DNA of 64,000 bases from Fimbriimonadales bacterium (lineage in GTDB: Bacteria > Armatimonadota > Fimbriimonadia > Fimbriimonadales > GBS-DC). The translations under genes were made by a program, and so were the position numbers. This document shows, piece after piece, positions 26,812 to 36,336 of the stretch. The stretch spans positions 30,172 to 94,171 of the forward strand of contig JANXAW010000030.1 in the NCBI GenBank assembly GCA_025061985.1. Direction: 5' to 3'. Within the stretch, counting starts at the first letter, position 1. Each line of letters begins with the position of its first letter. Under the pieces are notes generated by a model that worked only from the letters and a program-made list of their open reading frames with translations, did not search any database and had not been told where the DNA came from.

Positions 26812-28113
26812 ATGAATGGCGTGATTAGTCGTCGGGAGTTTTTGCGGCAGAGCGCGAGTGCTGGTGCTGGGTTGTTGCTGCTTAAGTCGTGGGGCAAAGG
26901 TCAGTCGCCGAACGACAAGCTCAACATCGCAGTGATCGGCGTTGGCGGACGCGGTTGGGACAACTTGCAAGCGGTTGCCAAGACCGAGAACATCGTGGCG
27001 CTGTGCGATGTGGACTTGAACATGCTGGCGCGGGCAGCGCGGGAGTTCCCCAATGCGCGACTGTGGGTGGACTACCGACGCATGTTCGATCGGCAAAAGG
27101 ATATTGACGCCGTAGTAATCAGCACGCCAGATCACACGCACGCCTTACCAACGATGCTGGCGCTGCTGCACGGCAAGCATGTGTATTGCGAAAAGCCGTT
27201 GGTGCACAGCCCTTGGGAGGCGCGTCAGGTGCGCGAAGCCGCGCGCAAAGCAAAAGTCGCCACACAGATGGGCAATCAGCATCACGCTAGTGAGCCGCTG
27301 CGGATGGCGGTGGAGGTGCTGCGCTCAGGAGCGATCGGCACCGTGCGCGAAGTGCATGCGTGGAGCGACCGCCCGATTTGGCCTCAGGGCATTGCGCGTC
27401 CCACAGGCGAGAAACCGGTGCCCCCGCATCTGTTTTGGGATGCGTGGCTCGGTCCTGCGCCATATCGCCCTTACCACGATGGCTACCATCCGTTCAACTG
27501 GCGCGGTTGGTGGGACTTCGGCACGGGCGCGCTGGGCGATATGGGATGCCACATCATTGACCCCGCCTATTGGGCGCTCGATTTGGGGCTACCTACCAGC
27601 GTGGAGATGGAAGGCGAACCGCGCATGCCCGAATCGGGCCCCAAGTCCAGCCGCGCAATCTTCGAGTTCCCTGCGCGGGGCAACCGACCTCCCGTCAAAC
27701 TTTACTGGTACGACGGCGGTCTCAAGCCCGACCCCGCGTTGATCGGTGAGAAAAGTTTAGCGCCCAACGGCATAATTTGCATCGGCGACAAGGGTGCCCT
27801 CTACTTCATCCACCCCTACCAGTACCGCCTCTACCCGAAGGAGCGGTTTGAGGGCTTTACCCTCAAAGAGCGCACGCTACCCGTGTCGCCTGGGCACCAC
27901 GAGGAATGGCTGCGGGCATGCAAAACAGGCAGCCCGACCTACAGCAACTTTGAGTACGCCACCATGCTCACTGAAGCAGTGCTGCTGGGCAACGCGGCAT
28001 TTCGGGCAGGCGAAAAAATCTATTGGGATGCCAAAGAAGGGCGCGTGACCAACACGCGCAAGGCGGACGAGTACATCCGTCGCCCCTACCGCAAGGGCTG
28101 GGAGTGGTGGTAG
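26812..28113 (+). CDS. Gfo/Idh/MocA-family oxidoreductase with TAT signal
   Basis: MNGVISRREFLRQSASAGAGLLLLKS (twin-arginine) then NIAVIGVGGRGWDNL...DAVVISTPDHTHALPTMLALLHGKHVYCEKPLVHS. Confidence 0.92.
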   Translation: MNGVISRREFLRQSASAGAGLLLLKSWGKGQSPNDKLNIAVIGVGGRGWDNLQAVAKTENIVALCDVDLNMLARAAREFPNARLWVDYRRMFDRQKDIDAVVISTPDHTHALPTMLALLHGKHVYCEKPLVHSPWEARQVREAARKAKVATQMGNQHHASEPLRMAVEVLRSGAIGTVREVHAWSDRPIWPQGIARPTGEKPVPPHLFWDAWLGPAPYRPYHDGYHPFNWRGWWDFGTGALGDMGCHIIDPAYWALDLGLPTSVEMEGEPRMPESGPKSSRAIFEFPARGNRPPVKLYWYDGGLKPDPALIGEKSLAPNGIICIGDKGALYFIHPYQYRLYPKERFEGFTLKERTLPVSPGHHEEWLRACKTGSPTYSNFEYATMLTEAVLLGNAAFRAGEKIYWDAKEGRVTNTRKADEYIRRPYRKGWEWW

Positions 28114-28160
28114 GCTCACCTGCGACGACAGCCTACCGCTGAATCGGTGCGCAGGCTAAG

Positions 28161-28200
28161 AGTAAAAAAATTCGCAGGGGGGCGCTTGCCCGCCCTGCGG
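28161..28200 (-). terminator. Rho-independent terminator of the minus-strand sulfide operon
   Basis: Minus strand: GC-rich hairpin CGCAGGGCGGGCAAGCGCCCCCCTGCG then AATTTTTTT. Confidence 0.75.
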
Positions 28201-28220
28201 GAGGTGGAAGGAAGGTCGAT

Positions 28221-28466
28221 TCAGTTGTGCTGCGTGAGAGGCAAGCCTTTCTCTTGCCGTGCAGCGATACCGCCCGTGAGGTTGTACAGGTTGCGAAAGC
28301 CTTGTGTGCGCAATGCGCTACCAGCGAGGCTAAAGCGGTCATCCACATAGCAATAGACAATCACGGGCTTGTCTTCGGGAGCTTCGCCCGCCTCGCCCAT
28401 TGCAGGGCAGCCGAAAAAGTACGATGCCTGTGCCAAGCCCTCTTCGCAGATTTGGCGGAAAATCAT
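28221..28466 (-). pseudogene. Internally deleted metallo-beta-lactamase/rhodanese fusion remnant (81 aa)
   Basis: MIFRQICEEGLAQASYFFGCPAMGEAGEA (MBL-fold N terminus) joined in frame to PEDKPVIVYCYVDDRFSLAGSALRTQGFRNLYNLTGGIAARQEKGLPL (rhodanese C terminus). Confidence 0.65.
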
Positions 28467-29044
28467 CGCTGCACCTCTGTTGGGATGATTTTGACAGAGA
28501 AGGCGCCCCGCAAATCGCCCATTCGGTAACCACGCGCTTTGTCGTTGGGATAACGCTCGCGAATCAGACGCAGCACTTCAGGCTTGATTTGCGTCCCGTG
28601 GCACTCTAAGCATACAGGCGCAATGATTCGGATAGGTCGCATATAGCGAAACACGCGCTGTCCGCGCTCAGTGCGCCATTCCGCCACTTCCGTGATGGGT
28701 TTACCCTCGCGTAGGCCACGTTCCCAGCGCAGGAGCACTTGGCGCTCCCAAGCGTCGGGAGCATTGCGTGGGTTGCGGTTTTTGAGCGAGACGCGCCGGA
28801 TCTGCACGCCATGTTCGCGCCCTACCTGCTGCGTGAGCACTTGAGCGACTTGCGAGCAGACCTTTACGCCGCGCTCTGCCCCGCCTTGCTGATACTCGGC
28901 GTTAAGTCTTTGCAGCAGGCGGCTAAACAGCGCATCTGCGGCGGTGCGTGCTCGCTGCAGCAACGCTGTTTCAAACGCACTTTGGGCGACACTTATGCCT
29001 ACCAACAGCACTACCGAGCCAACAAACAGCCCTATGCGTCGCAT
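28463..29044 (-). CDS. Tll0287-like/DUF3365 heme-domain protein
   Basis: Signal peptide MRRIGLFVGSVVLLVGISVAQ; KVCSQVAQVLTQQVGREHGVQIRRVSLKNRNPRNAPDAWE; CLECH heme-binding motif. Confidence 0.82.
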   Translation of the reverse strand: MRRIGLFVGSVVLLVGISVAQSAFETALLQRARTAADALFSRLLQRLNAEYQQGGAERGVKVCSQVAQVLTQQVGREHGVQIRRVSLKNRNPRNAPDAWERQVLLRWERGLREGKPITEVAEWRTERGQRVFRYMRPIRIIAPVCLECHGTQIKPEVLRLIRERYPNDKARGYRMGDLRGAFSVKIIPTEVQR

Positions 29045-29107
29045 CGTTGGGACACCCCTATTCACACAGGGATGGGGCGTGGGCTTGCTTAGCCCACGCG
29101 AAGCCAC

Positions 29108-30364
29108 TTACGCCAATCCGCGCAGCATCAAGTTCCAGTACATCCACGGCAGCCCGTACTTCTTGAGCAGCCACATATCAAACCGCTCCTTGCAGGTGTT
29201 GATGAACGGAATGGTGGGGGTTGGTTTGCCACTGTAGTCAAACTCTGCCAGCACCATCCGCCCATAGCCCGTTACGATGGGGCAGGCGGTGTAGCCGCCA
29301 TAATGCTTATCTGGCTCTTTGCCATCCATTACGCGCAGGAGGTTATGAACGAGCACGGGCGCTTGCTTGCGCACAGCTGACCCTGTGCGCGAGGTGGGCA
29401 AACCTGACGCATCGCCCAACGCAAACACGTTCGGATAGTCGGGGTTCTGCAGGGTATGAATGTCCACCTTCACAAACCCAACGAACCGCCCCTCTTGATG
29501 GGCGATCGGCGACTCGCGCACAAACTGAGGCGGACGCTGCGGCGGTCCAATGTGGAGCATGTTGAACTCAATTTCACGGACCTCGCCTGGCTTGTCCTTG
29601 AGGGCAAAGGTAGCCACCTTCCGAACAGGGTCTACCGCCACCAGCTCGTGTCCAGTGAGTACCTCAATGTTGTAGCGTGCGCAGACGCCCTCCAGCACTT
29701 TACAGAACTCAGGTACGGTAAATATCGTGTTCCCAGCTGTGGCGTAAATCACCTTCACGGGGCGGTTGTGCATGCGGAAGTAATCAGCAGCCATGTAGGC
29801 AATCTTTTGGGGTGCGCCCCCACACTTGATGGTGTAACCTGGCTCGGCGTTGTTGGGCATCGTAAATAGTGCGACGCCTTCTTTAGTTTGCTGAATGAAC
29901 TCCCAAGTCTTCGGAGCAAGCTCGTAGCTATAGTTAGTGCTAACACTATTGTGCCCAAGCGCTTCTTCTGCGCCTTGGATCTTGCTCCACTCGGAAACCA
30001 CCCCAGGGGCAACAACCAGAAAGTCATACCGCACTCGCGTGCCGTTGCGAGTGCACACGATCTGCTGGTCTGGGTCAATCTCTACGGCGTAGTCTTGGAT
30101 CCAGCGCGCGCCTTTGGGGATAAACTGTGCCTCATCGCGCACGCTCTGCTCCGGTTTCGCCACGCCTGCGCCCACTAAAGTCCACAACGGCTGGTAGTAA
30201 TGCTTTGAGGAAGGCTCGATAATCGCTATGTCGCGTACGCCCTTGCGTGCTAACTGAGCCGCTACGGTGATTCCACCCGTGCCACCACCAATAATCACTA
30301 CGCGATGATGAACCGTCTCACGCGCCTTGATGGGCGCAGCACCTACTCCTGCGTAGGTTTGCAT
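29108..30364 (-). CDS. sqr: Sulfide:quinone oxidoreductase
   Basis: HHRVVIIGGGTGGITVAAQLARKG...YYQPLWTLVGAGV...CGGAPQKIAYMAADYFR...GDASGLPTSRTGSAVRKQAPVLVHNLL. Confidence 0.9.
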   Translation of the reverse strand: MQTYAGVGAAPIKARETVHHRVVIIGGGTGGITVAAQLARKGVRDIAIIEPSSKHYYQPLWTLVGAGVAKPEQSVRDEAQFIPKGARWIQDYAVEIDPDQQIVCTRNGTRVRYDFLVVAPGVVSEWSKIQGAEEALGHNSVSTNYSYELAPKTWEFIQQTKEGVALFTMPNNAEPGYTIKCGGAPQKIAYMAADYFRMHNRPVKVIYATAGNTIFTVPEFCKVLEGVCARYNIEVLTGHELVAVDPVRKVATFALKDKPGEVREIEFNMLHIGPPQRPPQFVRESPIAHQEGRFVGFVKVDIHTLQNPDYPNVFALGDASGLPTSRTGSAVRKQAPVLVHNLLRVMDGKEPDKHYGGYTACPIVTGYGRMVLAEFDYSGKPTPTIPFINTCKERFDMWLLKKYGLPWMYWNLMLRGLA

Positions 30365-30511
30365 CGCTGGGTACCTCCCACCAAAATTAGAGGCGGGAAC
30401 GTGGTGAAAGGATTCATCGAAGGGCGTGCTGATTTTGCAGGGGGAGCGCTTTAGAAATGCATGTTGCAGAGCGGGTAGGGCGCGGTGGAGTCAGAGGAGC
30501 GTTTCAGTGCG

Positions 30512-31501
30512 CTACACAATTCCGCTGCGCAGCAGGTCTTTGAGCACCACCATGCCGATGGGCTTGCCTTGTTCATCCAGCACGGGCAGGTCGCCGATTT
30601 TGCGAGGCGCGCTGTTGAAGCACTCTAGCACTTCTATCGCCAGCGGGTTGCCCGTAATGACCATCGGATTGCGGGTCATTGCTTCGGACACGGGGCGGCT
30701 GAGCGCGGTCTCGTCTTGCAGCAATCGGCGGCGGATGTCGCCGTCTGTGACTATGCCCACCATCACGCCCGCTTCGTTGACTACGCATGCAGCCCCTGCG
30801 CCTGCCTTGGTGATAGCAAACAGCGCGTCACGCAGAGGGGCATTTTCGGGCACAATCGCCAAACTGTCCCCTGTGCGCATCACATCGTGCGCACGCAGCA
30901 GCAGGCGTCGCCCTAACGCCCCTGCGGGGTGATTGAGCGCGAAATCGCGCGGGGTAAAGCCACGCGCTGCCATCGTTGCCATCGCCAAAGCGTCGCCTAA
31001 TGCCAGCATCGCCGTTGTGCTGGCGGTAGGCGCTAAGTTATGAGGGCACGCCTCGCGCTCCACAGGCACTTCCAAGACCAAATCTGCCATGCGCCCTAGG
31101 GTGGAGTCGGGGCGACCCGTCATTACGATCGTGTATACGCGCAGCCGCTTGAGCGCAGGACATAGCAGCACCAACTCGTCGCTCTCTCCCCGAAACGACA
31201 ATAGAATCGCTACATCCTGCTCTGTAATCGTGCCCAAGTCGCCGTGCGCAGCTTCCGTAGGGTGTAAGAAGATAGCGGGCGTGCCTGTGCTGCTGAAAGT
31301 ACCTGCCAGTTTGCGTGCAATCGCGCCCGACTTGCCCACCCCACTTAGCACCACGCGCCCCTGACAGCGCAACAGAACCTCTACCGCCCGTTCAAAACGT
31401 GCGTCAAGTGCCTCCAGCACTCGCTGCAGGGCTTCGATTTCGATCTGAAGCACCTCGCGCGCCACCGCCAGCGCGTCCGTGCGCTCTATAACAATGCTCA
31501 T
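30512..31501 (-). CDS. kdsD: KpsF/GutQ-family arabinose-5-phosphate isomerase (SIS + CBS domains)
   Basis: VVLSGVGKSGAIARKLAGTFSSTGTPAIFLHPTEAAHGDLG...FALNHPAGALGRRLL...CBS domains with IVTDGDIRRRL. Confidence 0.95.
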   Translation of the reverse strand: MSIVIERTDALAVAREVLQIEIEALQRVLEALDARFERAVEVLLRCQGRVVLSGVGKSGAIARKLAGTFSSTGTPAIFLHPTEAAHGDLGTITEQDVAILLSFRGESDELVLLCPALKRLRVYTIVMTGRPDSTLGRMADLVLEVPVEREACPHNLAPTASTTAMLALGDALAMATMAARGFTPRDFALNHPAGALGRRLLLRAHDVMRTGDSLAIVPENAPLRDALFAITKAGAGAACVVNEAGVMVGIVTDGDIRRRLLQDETALSRPVSEAMTRNPMVITGNPLAIEVLECFNSAPRKIGDLPVLDEQGKPIGMVVLKDLLRSGIV

Positions 31502-32232
31502 ACCAAGTTATCGTCTAGCTCTGGGATGATGCGGGGGCGCCGCTTGCGTCGCCCGCTTTGTGACGATTCGCCGTAGTTTTCTTCGTAGACTTGGATCAGC
31601 TTCTTCTTTACGCGCTGGAGCGCATTGTCGATACACTTTGTGCCCCGACACAAGATTTCCGACATTTGCTTATATGACATGCCTTCCAAGTAAAAATCCA
31701 GAACTTTTCGCTCCAGCTCGCTCATCTTCTCGCGAGCCATATGCATCACGGCAAGCGGAATACGACGCTGCAGAATCCACTGCTCAGGAGTGAGGGTATT
31801 TGGATCGGGCAAGATGTCGGTGAGGTTAGAGTCGGTCTCGTCGTTGTGGTGATTTTGCAATGGGCGATAGAGCGAAATGTAGTCGTTGAGCGGGATGTGT
31901 TTCTGGCGGGTGGCAGCCTTTACGGCAGAGATGATTTGGCGCGTTACGCATAGCTCGGCAAAAGGGCGGAACTTATGAACGCGCTCGTTGCGAAAGTCAC
32001 GAATGGCTTTGTATAATCCAATCAAGCCTTCTTGGATGACGTCCTCATGGTCTGCTCCCATAAGGAAATACAGCCGCGCCTTGCTTTCGACTAGTCCGCG
32101 GTAGCGTTTGAGAAGGGTCTCGGTAGCGCGCTCATTGCCTTGCTTAGCGTAAAACACTAATTCTTCGTCTGCCATGTGCGTAGTGCACAGGGTTACCTCG
32201 TCGTAGTTATGTTGGTGATCGGTCATCGCCAT
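31498..32232 (-). CDS. sigH: SigH (Spo0H)-type RNA polymerase sigma factor
   Basis: DEELVFYAKQGNERATETLLKRYRGLVESKARLYFLMGADHEDVIQEGLIGLYKAIRDF...AATRQKHIPLNDYISL...; ATGA overlap with kpsF. Confidence 0.88.
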   Translation of the reverse strand: MAMTDHQHNYDEVTLCTTHMADEELVFYAKQGNERATETLLKRYRGLVESKARLYFLMGADHEDVIQEGLIGLYKAIRDFRNERVHKFRPFAELCVTRQIISAVKAATRQKHIPLNDYISLYRPLQNHHNDETDSNLTDILPDPNTLTPEQWILQRRIPLAVMHMAREKMSELERKVLDFYLEGMSYKQMSEILCRGTKCIDNALQRVKKKLIQVYEENYGESSQSGRRKRRPRIIPELDDNLV

Positions 32233-32515
32233 GCCTCAGTCCCTCCGTTGGTTGTAGGATTGAACCAGGCCGCAAGCAGCGTCGCCCGAGTGTCAAGGTG
32301 GGTACGCGCCCTTTTCCCTCTGCCTCGTCCAACGCCTGCGCCGTGAAAGTAGGCTCGCATACCTCCCCTGCGAACATGATTAGTTTAGACGATAGGCGAC
32401 CGAAAAGTCAAGAGCTTGAGCTGGATTTTGCCCGACTTGGCTGCGGATTTAGCAGGAGTTAGGGGCACGCCCCCGAACTAAGTCCTTTGCGCTTACGCTG
32501 ATAGGGAGGTCAGCC

Positions 32516-34123
32516 ATGGACAAGCGGATTGTGAGTGTGTTGGCGCTGCTGGGGCTGAACGCCACAACAGCGGTAGTAGGAGGCGTCCAGTCGCCCCTGC
32601 AAATCATAAAGCGAGAGCCGAACCGCCTTACACTACAATTTCGCGGGGCTAAGCCCGCTATGGTAGAAGTGGTCGTGGAGGGCGTGGTAATTGCGAGCCG
32701 CTACCTTACTCCGCGAACCACTCAGCTGCAACTTGACCTGCTTGGCACAGGGCTGGCACCAGGGAGCCATACCGCTGTGATTAAGCTTTACGATGCGCAA
32801 GGGCGACTGATGAGCCAAAGCACGACGCGCATTGAACTCCTACCTGACCCGAACAGCCCTCTGACGATCTGGATGCCACGCAATGGCGCACAAGTGTCAG
32901 GCATTACTCCGATAGAGGTGCGCGTGAACAACCCTAACCCTGTGTATGTCTCATTTTTTATTGACGGGCAGGTACGGGGGCTGCGCAACTACCCACCCTA
33001 CATCTACCAGTGGGACACAACGCGCGAGCAAAACGGTTGGCACACCATTGAAGTGTGGGGCTACGATGGTAACCAGACCCTGCGCACGCCTCCGTTGCGC
33101 GTGTATGTGAACAATCCTGGGGGGCGCACGGAGCGTCAGAGCACATCAAAGCCTGCCGAAGTAGCTCCTCCTGAAACCATGCCCGCCGAAACTGTCCCCA
33201 CCGCTTTAGGCGAGCAGCGTGAGAGCCACCCTGAGGCGCGGCTAAGCGACTCTGCACGCGCCAGCGTGCCACCAATGCCCGAAGCCAGCCCTGCCGTCAA
33301 GGAAGCCTCGCCATGGCATGGCGACTCTGCGCCTGCAGGCGCATTGACTTTGCCCAAACAGGGCTACTCCTTCAGGGGGACAGCACTGCAGCGTAGGGAG
33401 CCGCCGCGGCTATCTGCGCCAAGGAGCGAGGCGCTGGTAGCCGATGCGCCGTCCGAGGCACCTCTTTCCACAGCAGTGCAACCTACCTTGCCGAGCAGCG
33501 CACCCAACCTGCCGATGCGTTTGCCCCCTACTCCGCCACAGCCGAGCGCGTTGACACCGCGCAATGCCAATGCGCCTCAAGAGCCTGAAACCGTGCCTAC
33601 AGGTGCTAACCCCACCTTCGGCACGCAGACGATGCGCCTTGCCCAAGCAGAACCGCACATGCGCGGGCAAAAGCTCCGCATGCCGCAGGTTGCGTTTGCA
33701 GAACCCGCTACCCCTACGCCCACACGGTGGCTCAGCATCGAGTACGGCACGCGCCTGCCTGCAGGCACTAGCCAATTTGAAGTTGTGCTAGACGCTACCG
33801 TGCTGAGCTTCGACGTTGCGCCCCAAGTAGAAAACGACATTCCGCTGGTGCCTATCCGTCGCGTGCTGGAGCAGTTAGGCGCGCAAGTGCACTGGGATAA
33901 CCGGGAGAAGGTTGCCTCAGCGCAGCTGGGCACTCACTCCCTCATGTTGCGTGTGCGCGAGAACCAAATCCTTGTGGACGGTACGCCTGTGCCCACCGAG
34001 GTGCCACTCCGAATCGTGCGTGGACGCACCCTTGTGCCCGCCTCGGCGCTGCGCCAACTGCTCAACGCAGAGGTCGCCTACGACCCAGCAACCGCGCAAC
34101 TTATCATCAGCACAGGTAGGTAG
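32516..34123 (+). CDS. Secreted protein: Ig-like region, Pro-rich linker, C-terminal copper-amine-oxidase-N-like stalk domain
   Basis: VSFFIDGQVRGLRNYPPYIYQWDTTREQNGWHTIEVWGYDGNQ; C-terminal IPLVPIRRVLEQLGAQVHWDNREKVASAQLG...GRTLVPASALRQLLNAEVAYD. Confidence 0.75.
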   Translation: MDKRIVSVLALLGLNATTAVVGGVQSPLQIIKREPNRLTLQFRGAKPAMVEVVVEGVVIASRYLTPRTTQLQLDLLGTGLAPGSHTAVIKLYDAQGRLMSQSTTRIELLPDPNSPLTIWMPRNGAQVSGITPIEVRVNNPNPVYVSFFIDGQVRGLRNYPPYIYQWDTTREQNGWHTIEVWGYDGNQTLRTPPLRVYVNNPGGRTERQSTSKPAEVAPPETMPAETVPTALGEQRESHPEARLSDSARASVPPMPEASPAVKEASPWHGDSAPAGALTLPKQGYSFRGTALQRREPPRLSAPRSEALVADAPSEAPLSTAVQPTLPSSAPNLPMRLPPTPPQPSALTPRNANAPQEPETVPTGANPTFGTQTMRLAQAEPHMRGQKLRMPQVAFAEPATPTPTRWLSIEYGTRLPAGTSQFEVVLDATVLSFDVAPQVENDIPLVPIRRVLEQLGAQVHWDNREKVASAQLGTHSLMLRVRENQILVDGTPVPTEVPLRIVRGRTLVPASALRQLLNAEVAYDPATAQLIISTGR

Positions 34124-34142
34124 CGGGTAGAATTTTGTCTGT

Positions 34143-34916
34143 ATGGCGCACGATAAGATTATCATCTCAGGCGCGCGAGAGCACAACCTCAAGAACCTCT
34201 ATGTGGAAATCCCGCGCGACAAGTTAGTGGTGATTACGGGCGTGTCGGGGTCAGGGAAATCCACCCTGGCTTTCGACACGCTCTATGCTGAGGGTCAACG
34301 CCGCTATGTGGAAAGCCTCTCCTCCTACGCCCGCCAGTTCTTGGGCGTGATGGATAAGCCCGATGTGGACTACATTGAGGGGCTGTCGCCCGCCATCTCC
34401 ATTGACCAAAAGTCTACCAGCCACAACCCTCGCAGTACGGTTGGCACCGTTACGGAGATTTACGACTACCTGCGCTTGCTGTTTGCGCGAATAGGGCGCC
34501 CCCACTGCCCCCAGTGCGGCAAACCGATTGCCCGCCAAACAGTAGACAGTATCGTGGACACCGTGATGCGACTCCCTGAGGGCACGCGCATTCAGGTGCT
34601 CGCGCCCGTCGTGCGCGGGCGCAAAGGCGAGTACCGCCACATTTTCAGCGAAGCCCAAAAGATGGGGTTTGTGCGCGTGCGCGTAGATGGCGTGGTCTAC
34701 GAGGTCACCGAAGTACCCCCACTAGATCGCTACAAGCAACACACGATAGAGATCGTGGTGGATCGTATCGTAGTGCGCGAGGGGGTGCAGTCGCGCCTTG
34801 CAGAGGCAATCGAGACCAGCCTCAAATTGGCGAAGGGGATGGTCACGATTCACATCGTAAGTTTGCCCGAACACGCTGTTGTGCAGTCTGGCGATGGCAC
34901 TACCTCCTCCGAGTGA
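34143..34916 (+). pseudogene. uvrA: UvrA N-terminal fragment (257 aa, truncated)
   Basis: [126 protein letters not shown]...; ends in non-UvrA sequence overlapping the next gene. Confidence 0.85.
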
Positions 34917-35604
34917 TATTCAAGCTGAGTGGGATGCGCTCAATCAGCAGCTGATTGCGTGTGCCTGTTGCCCCCGCTTGGTTGCCTACCGCGAACAGGT
35001 TGCACAAACAAAGCGTGCCGCCTTTCGCGCGTGGGAGTACTGGGGCAAGCCCGTGCCCAACTTTGGCTCGCCAGATGCTCGCCTGCTGATTGTAGGGCTT
35101 GCGCCCGCTGCCCATGGGGGCAACCGCACAGGGCGAATCTTCACCGGCGACGCCTCTGGCGACTTTCTGTTTGAGGCGCTCTACCGCGCAGGCTTCTGCA
35201 ACCAGCCCACCTCAACGCATCGCGACGACGGGCTAACGCTTTACGATGTGGCGCTTACAGCTACTGTTCACTGCGCGCCACCCCAAAACAAGCCCACCCG
35301 CGAAGAACAGGCGAACTGCTTCCCCTACCTTCTGCAGACCTATCGCCTGATGCCCAACTTGCGTGGCATGTTGGCGTTGGGTCAACTCGCGTTTGAGGCG
35401 TGCGTGCGCTTGGCGCGCCACGAGCAACTCCTGCCTGCAGCAGTGCGCCCCACTTTCAGGCACGGCGCGTTCTACGAACTGCGTAACGGCATGTTCCTTG
35501 CCGCGAGTTATCACCCCAGCGCGCGCAACACCTACACCAAACTGCTCACGATGCCGATGATGATAGAATTGCTGCATACTATCCGAGCGCGCCTAAGCGA
35601 TTGA
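34894..35604 (+). CDS. Uracil-DNA glycosylase, family 5 (UDGb)-like
   Basis: [36 protein letters not shown]...[38 protein letters not shown]...[19 protein letters not shown]. Confidence 0.9.
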   Translation: MALPPPSDIQAEWDALNQQLIACACCPRLVAYREQVAQTKRAAFRAWEYWGKPVPNFGSPDARLLIVGLAPAAHGGNRTGRIFTGDASGDFLFEALYRAGFCNQPTSTHRDDGLTLYDVALTATVHCAPPQNKPTREEQANCFPYLLQTYRLMPNLRGMLALGQLAFEACVRLARHEQLLPAAVRPTFRHGAFYELRNGMFLAASYHPSARNTYTKLLTMPMMIELLHTIRARLSD

Positions 35605-35649
35605 ATCGAATCCCCCACTTAGGTACTCTATCAGAGTGGAAACTGACAG

Positions 35650-36333
35650 GTGGAGGTAGAAATGAAGCTCATTCAGGAGAAGGATCGGCGGACTCTTAGG
35701 CAGCGTTTTGAGAAGCTTCAGCATCCTGTGAAGCTGGTCGTTTTTACCACAAGCAAGCAGCCAGAGACCAGCGAGCTGCTGTCGCAAATGGCACAGGAGT
35801 TAGCAGAGGTTAGCGCGGGCAAGATTACCGTAGAGCAGCATAGCCTGGAGGCGGAGCCCGCAGTGGCGCAAGCCTACAACATCACGCTTGCCCCTGCGAT
35901 TGTGGTGCGTACGGAGGAAAAAGACTACGGCATTCGCTATCTGGGCGTGCCCGCAGGCTTTGAGTTTGCTTCGCTGGTCGGCGCGATTGAAGATGTTGGC
36001 ACAGGCAATCCGGGGCTATCGCCCGATACACGCTTGATGTTGGCGAATTTGCGTAAACCTGTGCACATTCGCGTGTTTGTGACCTATACTTGCCCGTATT
36101 GCCCTGCGGCGGTGCGCTTGGCGCACAAGCTTGCGCTTGCAAGCGACCTCGTCACTGCCGAGGGCATTAGCAGTGAGGAATTTCCAGAGTTGGCAAACCA
36201 GTACGGCGTGATGGCAGTGCCCAAGGTGGTGATCAACGACCGCCACAGCTTCGAGGGGGCGCTACCTGAGCCAGCCTTCGTGCAGCAGGTGTTGCGTGGC
36301 GCTGCAGGCAGTGGGCTGATTGTTGTGCCATAA
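35650..36333 (+). CDS. Protein disulfide oxidoreductase (double-thioredoxin-fold glutaredoxin-like)
   Basis: Two Trx-fold halves; C-terminal VFVTYTCPYCPAAVRLAH retained, N-terminal half FTTSKQPETSELL lacks CxxC; MAVPKVVIND. Confidence 0.8.
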   Translation: MEVEMKLIQEKDRRTLRQRFEKLQHPVKLVVFTTSKQPETSELLSQMAQELAEVSAGKITVEQHSLEAEPAVAQAYNITLAPAIVVRTEEKDYGIRYLGVPAGFEFASLVGAIEDVGTGNPGLSPDTRLMLANLRKPVHIRVFVTYTCPYCPAAVRLAHKLALASDLVTAEGISSEEFPELANQYGVMAVPKVVINDRHSFEGALPEPAFVQQVLRGAAGSGLIVVP

Positions 36334-36336
36334 GGC

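Noticed and set aside
30426-30932. 168-aa plus-strand ORF over the kpsF 3' end
   Set aside because: Antisense to a clear CBS domain; no recognisable motif.
32233-32515. Possible riboswitch or structured RNA in the sigH / 32516 intergenic region
   Set aside because: Only an imperfect ttaggggc/gcccccgaa dyad was visible; no recognisable riboswitch core.
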